Assembly (NCBI RefSeq): GCF_001639725.1
Contig: NZ_LTAW01000003.1
Span: 124,001-188,000 of the forward strand
Source of the DNA: Marinomonas atlantica
GTDB taxonomy: Bacteria; Pseudomonadota; Gammaproteobacteria; Pseudomonadales; Marinomonadaceae
Length of the DNA: 64,000 nt
Direction of reading: 5' to 3'
In this document: piece after piece, positions 53,306 through 62,361 of the stretch
How positions within the stretch are numbered: the first letter of the stretch is position 1
Layout: every line of letters begins with the position of its first letter
Notes under the pieces: model-generated
The model's database searches: none
What the model was told of the DNA's origin: nothing
What the model saw: the letters and a program-made list of their open reading frames with translations, nothing else
Translations under genes and position numbers: made by a program

Positions 53306-53474
53306 GCAAATTAGCAGAATTTTCAGAGAAAATGCCCTGTATGGTAGTCAACTAAGTTTGGCTTAGTTACCATTGTGGTCGATTTCAACTTAGGGTGCGT
53401 GTTGTGACGGTGTGATGCGATATTTATTGCTTTAATCAAACACTCGTTCCCCAAACCAAATGTAGGAGAAAACA

Positions 53475-53957
53475 ATGCAAATCGCAGAAAATACAGTTGT
53501 GAGCATGCACTACACCCTGACTGATGAGAGTGGTGAAGTTCTAGATTCATCTGCTGGCCAAGAGCCTCTAGTATTCCTTAGTGGTGCTCGTAACATCATT
53601 GAAGGTCTAGACAATGCGCTTCAAGGGAAATCAGCTGGCGATGCTTTGAAAGTTGACGTGACTCCTGAAGAAGGTTACGGACCTGTTCATGACGAACTTA
53701 TCCAATCTGTACCACGTGAGAACTTCCAAGGTGTTGACTCTATTGAAGTTGGCATGCAGTTCATGGCGCAGACGCCAAATGGTCAACAGCCAGTTGTGGT
53801 CGTAGGCCTTGAAGAAGATGGTGTTGTACTAGATGGCAACCACCCTCTAGCTGGCAAACCACTTAGCTTTGAAGTAGAAATCGTGGAAGTTCGTGAAGCA
53901 ACAGCAGAAGAAGTTGAACACGGGCATGTACACGGTGAAGGCGGTCATCAGCACTAA
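53475..53957 (+). CDS. slyD: FKBP-type peptidyl-prolyl isomerase SlyD
   Basis: Cytoplasmic chaperone and prolyl isomerase that also binds nickel. FKBP half (NTVVSMHYTLTDESGEVLDS) and inserted IF chaperone domain (~residues 70-120, SVPRENFQGVDSIEVG) are present, followed by a His-rich tail (HGHVHGEGGHQH) for metal binding. GTAGGAGAAAACA precedes the ATG. An intrinsic terminator follows. Confidence 0.94.
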   Translation: MQIAENTVVSMHYTLTDESGEVLDSSAGQEPLVFLSGARNIIEGLDNALQGKSAGDALKVDVTPEEGYGPVHDELIQSVPRENFQGVDSIEVGMQFMAQTPNGQQPVVVVGLEEDGVVLDGNHPLAGKPLSFEVEIVEVREATAEEVEHGHVHGEGGHQH

Positions 53958-53983
53958 CAGTGCTTGATTTGCTAAGACTAAGA

Positions 53984-54010
53984 AGGGCTGCCATAGGCGG
54001 CCTTTTTTAT
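53984..54010 (+). terminator. Terminator after slyD
   Basis: Stem GGCTGCC / GGCGGCC with loop ATA and a six-T tract, 27 bp past the stop. Confidence 0.8.
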
Positions 54011-54159
54011 GTCTATTGGTTTACTGGTAGAGGAATATTTGTGTGATAAGAATAAATGAAGGTTTAACAAGGAGGAGTGTGCAAGAAGGGAGAGTAGGCT
54101 AGGTAAGCGCGTTTTTGTGTTATTTTTGCGCCTTTAACCTAACGCTAATCTAGCAATGA

Positions 54160-54360
54160 TTAAGCGTGGTAGTGTTTAGCTGGGTTAAACGGAGTGCGTT
54201 TGCCAACAAGTTTGTTCTTAACCCAAGACATAGCAGAAACGACTAATTCAGCAAAGTATTCTGCTGCTTGTGTTCGAGCGATGGCTTCAACTCGCTCTTG
54301 TTCTGTTAGGTAACTGGTATCAACAGATTCAATTAGTTCAACTAATGATTTAGTTTTCAT
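54160..54360 (-). CDS. Small helical protein, unknown
   Basis: A 66-residue product: KTKSLVELIESVDTSYLTEQ, a helical middle (RVEAIARTQAAEYFAELVVS) and a basic end (KNKLVGKRTPFNPAKHYHA). AAAGGAGAGTTAT precedes the ATG. It resembles the short N-terminal stretch found on some DUF1127-type proteins but lacks that domain. A 9-bp palindrome lies ~56 bp upstream. Confidence 0.6.
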   Translation of the reverse strand: MKTKSLVELIESVDTSYLTEQERVEAIARTQAAEYFAELVVSAMSWVKNKLVGKRTPFNPAKHYHA

Positions 54361-54415
54361 ATAACTCTCCTTTGGTTATCTAAAGTAGTTTTGCTCATGG
54401 TAAGTGCATAACTTT

Positions 54416-54440
54416 ATACTGCACATGATAGGTGCAGTAT
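54416..54440. promoter_or_regulatory. Palindrome upstream of the 66-residue gene
   Basis: ATACTGCAC (54416-54424) and GTGCAGTAT (54432-54440) are perfect 9-bp arms around a 7-bp loop. It lies in the gap between bluB and the small gene and has no T tract, so an operator is more likely than a terminator. Confidence 0.5.
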
Positions 54441-54490
54441 TCCCTATATTCAAACGATATAAATTAGTCTAAAAGTTGAATAAAACTCAT

Positions 54491-55138
54491 CTATTTTGTA
54501 TTCCAGGTCTCAAAGTGAATGGCATCTTTCAATGGGCGTCGATCCTGCCAGCCAAACTGCTGTAAATCAGGTGTTTCCTGAAACTGCTCTACATAACCAA
54601 TGCAAAAGTAACCAATAATATTCAAATTACGCGGTATATTAAGAGTCTTGTAAAGTACATCATCTTCTAAGATGCTCACCCATCCCATTCCAAGGTTCTC
54701 TGCTCTAGCCGCCAGCCACAAGTTTTGTACGGCGCATACTGCGCTATAGAGATCCATTTCAGGTTTTATCGTCTTGCCTAACACGACATCTCCTGTTCTC
54801 GAGCGATCACAAGTGATACAGATACCCAGTGGCGCTTCTTCGATTCCTTCAAGCTTTAATGTTCGATACAGGTTTTTTCTATCACCTTGAAACTTATTCG
54901 CAGAGGCATCATTGGCGGCAATGAAACCTTCTTTAATTTTTCGACGTGTAGAGGAGTCTTTTATAACAATGAAGTCCCAAGGTTGCATAAAACCAACGCT
55001 CGGCGCGTGATGAGCAGCGGTTAATAAGCGAAGAATGATGTCATCAGAGATCGGTGTTGGTAGGAAGTCTCGACGAACATCACGTCGTTGGAAGATGATG
55101 TTATAGAGAGTATCGCGATGAGAATCGTCAAAATGCAT
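54491..55138 (-). CDS. bluB: 5,6-dimethylbenzimidazole synthase BluB
   Basis: Flavin-destructase that turns reduced FMN into dimethylbenzimidazole, the lower ligand of cobalamin. The 215-residue nitroreductase-fold protein shows RRDVRRDFLPTPISDD, AAHHAPSVGFMQPWDF, EAPLGICITCDRSRTGDVVL and AENLGMGWVSIL. ATG at 55138 (MHFDDSHRD) has GGAG six bases upstream, and that GGAG lies in the 3' arm of a hairpin. CobT at 41.8 kb would use its product. Confidence 0.93.
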   Translation of the reverse strand: MHFDDSHRDTLYNIIFQRRDVRRDFLPTPISDDIILRLLTAAHHAPSVGFMQPWDFIVIKDSSTRRKIKEGFIAANDASANKFQGDRKNLYRTLKLEGIEEAPLGICITCDRSRTGDVVLGKTIKPEMDLYSAVCAVQNLWLAARAENLGMGWVSILEDDVLYKTLNIPRNLNIIGYFCIGYVEQFQETPDLQQFGWQDRRPLKDAIHFETWNTK

Positions 55139-55164
55139 AAAAGGCTCCAATGAGAGAGCCTTTT
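55139..55164 (-). promoter_or_regulatory. Hairpin that contains the bluB ribosome-binding site
   Basis: On the minus strand AAAAGGCTC / GAGCCTTTT pair perfectly around an 8-base loop, ending one base before the bluB ATG. The SD GGAG is in the 3' arm. It can act as a U-tract terminator after the upstream gene, as an RBS switch, or as both. Confidence 0.55.
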
Positions 55165-55224
55165 ATTGTCAGAGAAAACGCTTCTTAGAACAAATTTACT
55201 TTAGCGTTATTACCTGAGTTCTTT

Positions 55225-55752
55225 TCATGAAGCGCGATGATCGCATACAGCTTCAAGTAATGGGTCGCTATCGGCTAATGGAACCCAATCATCATTGTTT
55301 AGCTGAGTACCATTAGGAACATGTAATTGATCAGTGAAGTTTGCTCGAGCACCAGCCGCGCAATGTATTACTTGTGTCACGCGTTTAGCGGCCAAGCGAC
55401 GTTCAAAGAAATATAAATCGACTAAATAAACATCTTGATTAACATGGTTTTGTGCCGCATTTTTGATGTCTGCAGCAATGAAGCGTGTTGTCTGAGGGTA
55501 AAACATACTCCAAGGGCGCCAAGGTGCTTCTTCTTCGACTGTTTTAACGACCACAACCCCTTCAGGAAGTAAGCTCGCTTGGTGTGAATACCAAGTGTAT
55601 TCACTTTGAATTTGAAATGTGATCATGCCGAGTCCAGCTAAAGTGGGAACCAGCCATTTAGGTGCTTTCTTAAAGGACAGCTTGCGGATAAAGAGTGCGA
55701 TACCAGCCCCAGCTAAGCCAGCACAGACGGTCGCGATTAATTCCCAAAGCAT
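55225..55752 (-). CDS. Membrane protein of unknown function downstream of actP
   Basis: A 175-residue protein with two N-terminal spans (LIATVCAGLAGAGIALFI; WLVPTLAGLGMITFQI) and a periplasmic or cytoplasmic domain with SEYTWYSHQASLLPEGVVVV, then EAPWRPWSMFYPQTTRFI. The C-terminal part has two cysteines. It lies 76 bp after actP, past a hairpin, on the same strand. The family is not one I can name. Confidence 0.7.
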   Translation of the reverse strand: MLWELIATVCAGLAGAGIALFIRKLSFKKAPKWLVPTLAGLGMITFQIQSEYTWYSHQASLLPEGVVVVKTVEEEAPWRPWSMFYPQTTRFIAADIKNAAQNHVNQDVYLVDLYFFERRLAAKRVTQVIHCAAGARANFTDQLHVPNGTQLNNDDWVPLADSDPLLEAVCDHRAS

Positions 55753-55783
55753 AAAGTCACCTTCTTATTATTTGTTATAAAGT

Positions 55784-55808
55784 TGCCTAGCTCCAAGGGA
55801 GCTAGGCA
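55784..55808 (-). terminator. Hairpin after actP
   Basis: A perfect 11-bp stem (TGCCTAGCTCC / GGAGCTAGGCA) with a three-base loop lies 20 bp past the actP stop. The minus-strand T tract is weak, so it may be a partial terminator or an mRNA stabiliser. Confidence 0.6.
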
Positions 55809-55827
55809 TCGTCAGCAAGGCTAACAA

Positions 55828-57594
55828 TTAATGGTCGACAGCGCCGCCTGCCCCTTTAGGGTAACGAACACTTTCAACAAGTTCTTGAATTTCTTCAGGA
55901 ACGTCTTCTGTCATGCTTGAAACAAGGAACGCAACTGCGAAGTTGATGACCGCACCGATGGCCCCGAATGATAGCGGAGACACACCGAATAACCAGTTAT
56001 CTGGCGTATTCGCAAGTGTATTTGTTTCAGGGATGAAGAACCAACCTAGGTAAGTGAAAATGTAGACTAGTGTAGAGCCTAGTCCCGCTAGCATACCTAA
56101 CACAGCCCCTTTGCTGTTTATACGTTTTGAGAAGATACCCATCATTAGTGCAGGGAAGATAGACGCCGCCGCAATACCGAACGCCAGAGCGACGACCTGA
56201 GCCGCAAATCCCGGCGGGTTCATGCCTAAATACGTTGCAATAATAATGGCAAAGAACATAGACACACGTGCAGCAAGTAACTCACCTTTCTCGGTAATAT
56301 CAGGATTGATAGAGCCTTTGATTAAATCATGACTAATAGCAGACGAAATAGCCAATAGTAAGCCTGCTGCCGTTGATAGCGCTGCGGCTAAGCCACCGGC
56401 CGCAATCAAACCAATGACCCAACTAGGAAGGTTAGCAATTTCAGGGTTTGCTAATACTAAGATATCACGGTTAACATTTAGCTCGTTTCCAGCCCAACCA
56501 CGTGCCGTTGCTTCTTCAGCGAAGGCAGGTGTGTCATTGTAGAACTGAATACGACCGTCACCATTTTTATCTTCGTATTGGATTAGACCTGTTTGTTCCC
56601 ACGTTTGGATCCAATCAGGACGCTCATCGTATGCGATTGAGTTTTCTGTTGGGCCATCAGGGTAAATGGTCGTCATAAGATTCAAGCGAGCCATAGATGC
56701 CACTGCTGGTGCAGTTAGGTAAAGCAACGCGATGAAGACAAGCGCCCAACCAGCAGACCAACGAGCGTCAGCCACTTTAGGCACTGTGAAGAAACGAATG
56801 ATGACGTGAGGTAGACCTGCCGTACCGATCATAAGTGACAAAGTAAACAGAACCATGTTCAGTTTATTGTCTACATCAGCGGTGTAGTCTCTGAAACCAA
56901 GCTCACGTACGACTTCATCCAATTTTTGTAGCAAAGGCATACCGGATTGAGTGTGTTCAGAGAACAGGCCAACCGCTGGAATGAATGTATCCGTCAGTTG
57001 AAGCGAGATAAAGACCGCTGGAATCGTGTAAGCCACGATCAATACACAGTACTGTGCAACCTGTGTATAGGTAATACCTTTCATACCACCTAATACAGCG
57101 TAGAAGAATACAACCACAGCAGCGATGATCAAGCCGGTATCTTTGTCTACTTCAAGGAAGCGAGAGAACGCGACGCCAGCCCCTGTCATTTGACCGATAA
57201 CGTAGGTCACAGACGCTGCAATCAAACAAGCAACAGCGACTAATCGTGCTGTTCTTGAGTAGAAGCGGTCACCGATGAAATCAGGCACTGTGAACTTACC
57301 GAACTTACGTAGGTAAGGAGCCAACAGCATTGCCAGCAATACGTAGCCACCTGTCCAACCCATCAAGAAAGTAGAGTTGGCGTAACCACCTGCTGCAATT
57401 AAACCTGCCATGGAAATGAAGGATGCCGCAGACATCCAGTCAGCTGCAGTGGCCATACCATTCATGACTGGATGAACACCACCGCCGGCAACGTAGAACT
57501 CTTTTGTTGAGCCTGCACGGGCCCAAATCGCGATACCAAAGTAGAGTGCAAAAGATGCCCCTACAAACAACAAGTTAATCGTGAATTGACTCAT
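55828..57594 (-). CDS. actP: Sodium:solute symporter, ActP-like (acetate/short acids)
   Basis: A 588-residue SSS-family symporter with ~13 spans. It begins SQFTINLLFVGASFALYFGI, with FYVAGGGVHPVMNGMATAAD (~residue 35), the signature of the VC_2705/ActP group that pairs with a DUF4212 subunit. An extracytoplasmic insert (~300-375) contains DKNGDGRIQFYND, an EF-hand-like DxNxDGxI loop. ATG at 57594 was chosen since GAGGAG lies 8 bases upstream; ATG at 57600 overlaps the DUF4212 stop but leaves too little space. Confidence 0.9.
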   Translation of the reverse strand: MSQFTINLLFVGASFALYFGIAIWARAGSTKEFYVAGGGVHPVMNGMATAADWMSAASFISMAGLIAAGGYANSTFLMGWTGGYVLLAMLLAPYLRKFGKFTVPDFIGDRFYSRTARLVAVACLIAASVTYVIGQMTGAGVAFSRFLEVDKDTGLIIAAVVVFFYAVLGGMKGITYTQVAQYCVLIVAYTIPAVFISLQLTDTFIPAVGLFSEHTQSGMPLLQKLDEVVRELGFRDYTADVDNKLNMVLFTLSLMIGTAGLPHVIIRFFTVPKVADARWSAGWALVFIALLYLTAPAVASMARLNLMTTIYPDGPTENSIAYDERPDWIQTWEQTGLIQYEDKNGDGRIQFYNDTPAFAEEATARGWAGNELNVNRDILVLANPEIANLPSWVIGLIAAGGLAAALSTAAGLLLAISSAISHDLIKGSINPDITEKGELLAARVSMFFAIIIATYLGMNPPGFAAQVVALAFGIAAASIFPALMMGIFSKRINSKGAVLGMLAGLGSTLVYIFTYLGWFFIPETNTLANTPDNWLFGVSPLSFGAIGAVINFAVAFLVSSMTEDVPEEIQELVESVRYPKGAGGAVDH

Positions 57595-57599
57595 GGTCA

Positions 57600-57860
57600 T
57601 TACTCCTCAAGTCCAAATTCTTTGTCTAGGCTATTCATACGCCATGCGTAGAAGAACACTAGGCCAATGAAGCTGATAATTGAACCTTGTTGAGCAAACC
57701 AGAAACCTAAATCAGTCCCCCCGACTTCAATCCCCGATAGCAATGGACGCAGCAGAATGCCAAAACCGTACGAGACAATTGCCCACACGATTAAACAGCC
57801 AAATATCAATCTGACGTTCGCCTTCCAGTAGTTTTCTTGGTTTTGAGTGTGATCCGACAT
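57600..57860 (-). CDS. DUF4212 small subunit of the symporter
   Basis: An 86-residue protein with two spans (VRLIFGCLIVWAIVSYGFGI; GSIISFIGLVFFYAWRMNSL), matching the DUF4212 family that always precedes actP-like symporters of this type. ATG at 57860 has AAAGGAGTCGACG; a longer frame to 57995 is not supported. It is coupled to actP. Confidence 0.9.
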   Translation of the reverse strand: MSDHTQNQENYWKANVRLIFGCLIVWAIVSYGFGILLRPLLSGIEVGGTDLGFWFAQQGSIISFIGLVFFYAWRMNSLDKEFGLEE

Positions 57861-57980
57861 CGTCGACTCCTTTGTTATTTTTATTTGCACACTGAATGTA
57901 GCAGTGACGCTGTAAAGAAGAATTGAGACTTTAGTCGAAGAGTGCATAAAAACAGCAATTTGAAATGTTTCTAGCCAATA

Positions 57981-58015
57981 AAAAGCGCCAGCCACACGAT
58001 GTGGACTGACGCTTT
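57981..58015 (-). terminator. Terminator of the RND operon
   Basis: A ~15-bp stem with two mismatches (on the minus strand AAAGCGTCAGTCCACA / TGTGGCTGGCGCTTT), loop TCG, then TTATTGG. It lies 31 bp past the RND permease stop. Confidence 0.8.
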
Positions 58016-58045
58016 AATTAAGAGAGCCGTTTAGTACTATTTTTG

Positions 58046-61000
58046 TCAGTCAGAAGTCGATTCGCGGTTGTCATTTGACAGTAGAAGCTTGATTCGACGA
58101 AAGAGGTGCTTGAAGTCTTCTTGAATCATTAATAATACGGGAATCAACACAAGTGTAATCAGGGTTGCAAAGAGAATACCGTAGGCCAAAGATATGGCAG
58201 CGGGCACCATGACTTGAGCTTGTCTTGATGTTTCTCCTAAGATAGGTATCAAACCCGCAAAAGTCGTGACTGAGGTGAGCAATACCGCACGTAAGCGACT
58301 TTGACAGGCTTCAATAATAGCCTTGCGTAAATGTTTCGTCTCTTTGCGCAGTTCATTAAAGCGAGCGGTAAGCAATAGACTGTCATTGACCACAACGCCT
58401 GACAGGGCAATGATCCCATTGAGCGAGAAAATACCCAGCGCTAAACCATAAAACCAATGTCCTAGCAGTGCGCCGACTACACCAAAGGGAATGGCCATCA
58501 TGATGATGATCGGCTGACTGTAAGATTTTAGTGGAATGGCGAGCAGTCCATAAATGATCAACATGGCGATGGCAAACATTTGCACCATAGACGATTCTGT
58601 TTCTTCACGCTCCTCAGCTTCACCAGAGTAATACATGTCTACGGATGGAAAGCGCTGATTCATTTCTGGTTCGATGGCATTCTTTAAGTAATCAACGACT
58701 TCTGTCGCCGACATCAAGTCTTTATCTACTTCGGCGGACAAGTAAATAGAGCGCTTGCTGTCGATACGAGTGATCTTCGTTTGAGCGGTCTCTTGACTTA
58801 GCGTCGCCACTGAGTCGAGTGGCACGCGTGTACCATCGTTTAAGGTCACCAATGTGTTTAAAATATTCGCTGGGCTTTCTCTTTGGTTATCTGGATAACC
58901 AATTCGGACTTCGATTTCCGCATTGTCGCGCTGATATTTCTGGACCACTTGCCCATCGAAGTTGCTCATGATCTGACCTGCTAGCGTATTGGTCGATAAC
59001 CCTAAGGCGCGACCTTGATCGTTTAGCCGTAATACCAATCGAGATTCAGTGGCTGAATCACTTTGCTCTAGACCTCGAACCGCAGTGACGCTACCCAGTT
59101 TGTTGGTCAGTTCTGCCATGGCACCTTCTAGTACCGTGTTGTCGCTGCCGCGAAGCTCGATACGTAGGGCATCAATAGATTGCCAAGAACTTCTGATTCG
59201 CAGATTGCTTACTCCTTCCGGGGAACCCGATAAGGATTGCCAAGTACGAGCAAACTCTGCAGCGGAATAGGGGGCTGAGGACGCTAATTCGACTCGTAGA
59301 CGGCCTGATTGGTCGCCATTAGCAGTGACTTGTAAATGCTCTATGCCGAGCGAATCGGAGCCCTTGCGTAGGGTTTCATCCGTTGCACGTGCGGTCTGCT
59401 CGAGTAAGGTAAGCACACGGTGCGTTTGGCCATAACTCACATCACTGTGCATCGATACATTGGCACGCACGGTATCCCCCGGTATGTTCGGGAAAAAGCT
59501 CATGCGGATGGCCCCCGTAAAGGGCATTGAGATAACCAAGGCGAATACCGTAATAAAGAGTACTAAGACAGCATAACGATGATTGATCGAATGATGTATC
59601 AGCTTGGCGTAGATACGATGATTAAACCATTGCAAGCCGGCATCAGCTGAATGCTGAATACTGCCCCATCCTCTAGCTAATAGATTGGTACGTTCTTTCC
59701 TGTGTGTATTCAGATGGGCTAAATGAGCCGGCAAGATGAGTTTAGACTCAATCACAGACAAGATTAAACATATGGCAACAACGGCGGCGAATTGCGCGTA
59801 TAGCTGCCCCAATCGTCCTTCTATATTGGATAGTGCCCAAAATGCAGCAACCGTCGTAAAAACACCAAACAAGGTCGGGACGGCCACACGCATGGTGCCT
59901 TTGATCGTGTTCGAGAGTGTGTCACCTTCTTTCGAACGAACGCTGTAGACGCTTTCACCAATCACCACGGCATCGTCGACGACGATCCCTAGCGCCATAA
60001 TAAAGCCAAAAGTGGTAAACAGGTTTAGCGTCAGCGCGATGCTGTCCAAGCCCATTACAAATAGGGTGCCGAAGAAGATAAAGGGCAGCCCCATCGCTAC
60101 CCAAAAAGCGACGGTTAAGTTCAAGAATATCGCCAGCATAATGAATACCAGCACAATCCCTGTGATGGCGTTTTTGATCATCAGAGACAAACGGCTGTTG
60201 ATGGATTCGCTGCGGTCGTACCAAGTGTCTAATGACACACTTTGTGGCAAGCGCCCGCTTTGTCGCCATTCTTGAACCACCTGTTTGGCCGCTTCTGCAG
60301 ATTTGCTGATGTCATCGCGGCCTGTTGTCAGTACTTGCAATGCTAAACTCGATTCGCCGTTAAAACGGGATAGCATAAAATCTTCGTCATCAAAGGCATC
60401 GGTAATGGTAGCAATGTCTTTTAGGCGTAATACAGCACCGCTATTAGACGTACGAACAGGAATGTTAGCAAACTCTTGTTTGACGTATGCTTGAGAAGAC
60501 GCGCGAACATGCAAGTAAAGGTCTTCGTTACGAAGAGTGGCCACACGTGCAGGACTGGATTCACTGTTAATTGCAGTCGCCACGTCCGATAAGGTTAAGC
60601 CATAGGCTTCAAGCTTTGTCTTATCAACGTCGATAAGCATAGTGGGATCCAGCCAACCGGAGATAGAGACAGAATTTACATTCGCCTGTTCAAGTAAGTC
60701 TGATTCGAGTTCTTTGCTTAATGTTTGTAATGTCCGTCGGTCCGAATCACCATACAGTTGAATCCAAATCGCGTGTTCTTGACGCATGGCTTTACTGACG
60801 ACAGGCGGGTCGGCTTCATCTGGAAAAGACGTAACTTGGTCCAACTCGTCTTTAATATCATCCATTAATTCGTCAATATCATAGCCATCTTGCATCTCAA
60901 TACGAGCACTGGCACTGCTGGCACTTGATGTCGTGGTGATGGATTTTATACCCAGTACATCTTGAAGTGCTTGCTCCATTGGAATCGAAACACCTTCTTC

Positions 61001-61195
61001 AGTGGCTTGGGCTGAGCCGCTGTCGTAACGAATGGAGACCGAGATTTCATTCGGCGTTAAGCTTGGAAACGCTTCTCGGTTTAGGCTGTCCATATTAATA
61101 ACGCCCAGCGCAATGACCAGAATTAATAATAAATTAGCGGCAACTGGGTTGTTCGCGAACCAAGGGATAATACCTCTGGCTTGTTCAGAATTCAT
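58046..61195 (-). CDS. RND efflux permease (AcrB/HAE family)
   Basis: A 1049-residue inner-membrane proton/drug antiporter. It starts IIPWFANNPVAANLLLILVI; helix 4 carries the paired aspartates (FGFIMALGIVVDDAVVIGES, ~residue 405); the second half has PFGVVGALLGHWFYGLALG and LSGVVVNDSLLL, with RLRAVLLTSVTTFAGLIPIL. Twelve spans and two large periplasmic loops fit the length. It is most like the MMPL-type 'efflux RND permease' of marine species with an unsure substrate. The gene overlaps the MFP gene by 4 bp. Confidence 0.93.
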   Translation of the reverse strand: MNSEQARGIIPWFANNPVAANLLLILVIALGVINMDSLNREAFPSLTPNEISVSIRYDSGSAQATEEGVSIPMEQALQDVLGIKSITTTSSASSASARIEMQDGYDIDELMDDIKDELDQVTSFPDEADPPVVSKAMRQEHAIWIQLYGDSDRRTLQTLSKELESDLLEQANVNSVSISGWLDPTMLIDVDKTKLEAYGLTLSDVATAINSESSPARVATLRNEDLYLHVRASSQAYVKQEFANIPVRTSNSGAVLRLKDIATITDAFDDEDFMLSRFNGESSLALQVLTTGRDDISKSAEAAKQVVQEWRQSGRLPQSVSLDTWYDRSESINSRLSLMIKNAITGIVLVFIMLAIFLNLTVAFWVAMGLPFIFFGTLFVMGLDSIALTLNLFTTFGFIMALGIVVDDAVVIGESVYSVRSKEGDTLSNTIKGTMRVAVPTLFGVFTTVAAFWALSNIEGRLGQLYAQFAAVVAICLILSVIESKLILPAHLAHLNTHRKERTNLLARGWGSIQHSADAGLQWFNHRIYAKLIHHSINHRYAVLVLFITVFALVISMPFTGAIRMSFFPNIPGDTVRANVSMHSDVSYGQTHRVLTLLEQTARATDETLRKGSDSLGIEHLQVTANGDQSGRLRVELASSAPYSAAEFARTWQSLSGSPEGVSNLRIRSSWQSIDALRIELRGSDNTVLEGAMAELTNKLGSVTAVRGLEQSDSATESRLVLRLNDQGRALGLSTNTLAGQIMSNFDGQVVQKYQRDNAEIEVRIGYPDNQRESPANILNTLVTLNDGTRVPLDSVATLSQETAQTKITRIDSKRSIYLSAEVDKDLMSATEVVDYLKNAIEPEMNQRFPSVDMYYSGEAEEREETESSMVQMFAIAMLIIYGLLAIPLKSYSQPIIIMMAIPFGVVGALLGHWFYGLALGIFSLNGIIALSGVVVNDSLLLTARFNELRKETKHLRKAIIEACQSRLRAVLLTSVTTFAGLIPILGETSRQAQVMVPAAISLAYGILFATLITLVLIPVLLMIQEDFKHLFRRIKLLLSNDNRESTSD

Positions 61196-62361
61196 TGCGT
61201 CGCTCTCTGTAGCGGGTTAGCTAACATTCCTGTCAAATAACTGTTGTAAGGGTGTGTCAGTACTTGATGCGGAGTGTTTTGCAAGACGGCAGGCGGTTCA
61301 ATATAGACAGACGTTTGGTCTACGAATACCGGTGTAGTATCAAAGTTCGCTAAGCGATTATCTTGGTCAATATACCAAATTTGGCTTTTTTGGCTGAGTG
61401 AGGAATTTGGCAGTTGCCAAAGGCGTTGTTGCTGGGCTCCCTCGAGCGCAATTTTTACATAGCTGCCTGGCAGTAGGGCAGGTGTTTGTTCGAGAGGGCG
61501 ATCTACGGCGATAAATAAACTGCGTAATCCTGATGCTGAATCCACATGAAACCCTGCTTGTTTAACATAGCCTTGCCATGTGTCATGACCGTTTACCGAT
61601 TGAACGGTGGCGGGCCACCTCTCTGCTATTAATGTCTTCGCATCGGGCATTTTCTGCCAATCTTGTAAACTCAATTCAATATTGATCATGACACGATCTG
61701 TGCTGTATAGCGTCGCAACTTGTGTGTTACTGCTTAGATAGCTGCCAAGAGAGACATCCTTGGAAACGACAATGCTGTCAAAAGGGGCCTTAATAGATAG
61801 TTTTTCAACGTTGTCTTTTGCGAGCGCTAATGCCGCCTTTGCGGCGGTGACATCCGCTTTTGCGGAAGCTAATTGCGGTGCTCGCAGTACTAAGTCCGAA
61901 GCCGGATCGCCGTCAAGTCCCGCCGCGCGCCATTCTGCATTGGCTTGTTCGACTTGACGCTGTTCCTCCTTCAATGCCAGAGCCGCATTGGCTAATTGAT
62001 TCTGCGCACTGGCTAGATCAGATTTTAGGCTAATATTGCTTAACGTTAATAGTGTTTGACCCTGTTTAACCTGAGAGCCGATTTCAAATTGATCCGCAAG
62101 CGTCATGACTTCGCCACTGACTTGAGAGGTGAGTGTCAGGTTTTGATGCGGTTGAGCAATCCCTACCGCACCGATGGCTGCAGCATGAGACGAAACATTG
62201 ACAGTAATGACACTGACATCTAAGGGCGTTTCTTGAGCCGGCGGACGTTGCCGACTAAAAGAAGCGTCCTGCTTATTCATCGCGGCACTGATATAAATGT
62301 AAACGGCTGCTAACAAGATGATAGAAAGACCTAGGGTAATCCAAGGTAAAAAACGTTTCAT
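61192..62361 (-). CDS. RND periplasmic adaptor (membrane fusion protein)
   Basis: A 389-residue HlyD/AcrA-type adaptor with an N-terminal membrane anchor (FLPWITLGLSIILLAAVYIY) in place of a lipobox. The lipoyl halves flank a helical hairpin (~105-190, SDLASAQNQLANAALALKEE), and NLTLTSQVSGEVMTLADQFE and KAPFDSIVVSKDVSLGSYLS are the barrel-sandwich strands. Its ends overlap the flanking genes (ATGA), so it is the middle gene of a three-gene operon. Confidence 0.92.
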   Translation of the reverse strand: MKRFLPWITLGLSIILLAAVYIYISAAMNKQDASFSRQRPPAQETPLDVSVITVNVSSHAAAIGAVGIAQPHQNLTLTSQVSGEVMTLADQFEIGSQVKQGQTLLTLSNISLKSDLASAQNQLANAALALKEEQRQVEQANAEWRAAGLDGDPASDLVLRAPQLASAKADVTAAKAALALAKDNVEKLSIKAPFDSIVVSKDVSLGSYLSSNTQVATLYSTDRVMINIELSLQDWQKMPDAKTLIAERWPATVQSVNGHDTWQGYVKQAGFHVDSASGLRSLFIAVDRPLEQTPALLPGSYVKIALEGAQQQRLWQLPNSSLSQKSQIWYIDQDNRLANFDTTPVFVDQTSVYIEPPAVLQNTPHQVLTHPYNSYLTGMLANPLQRATQ

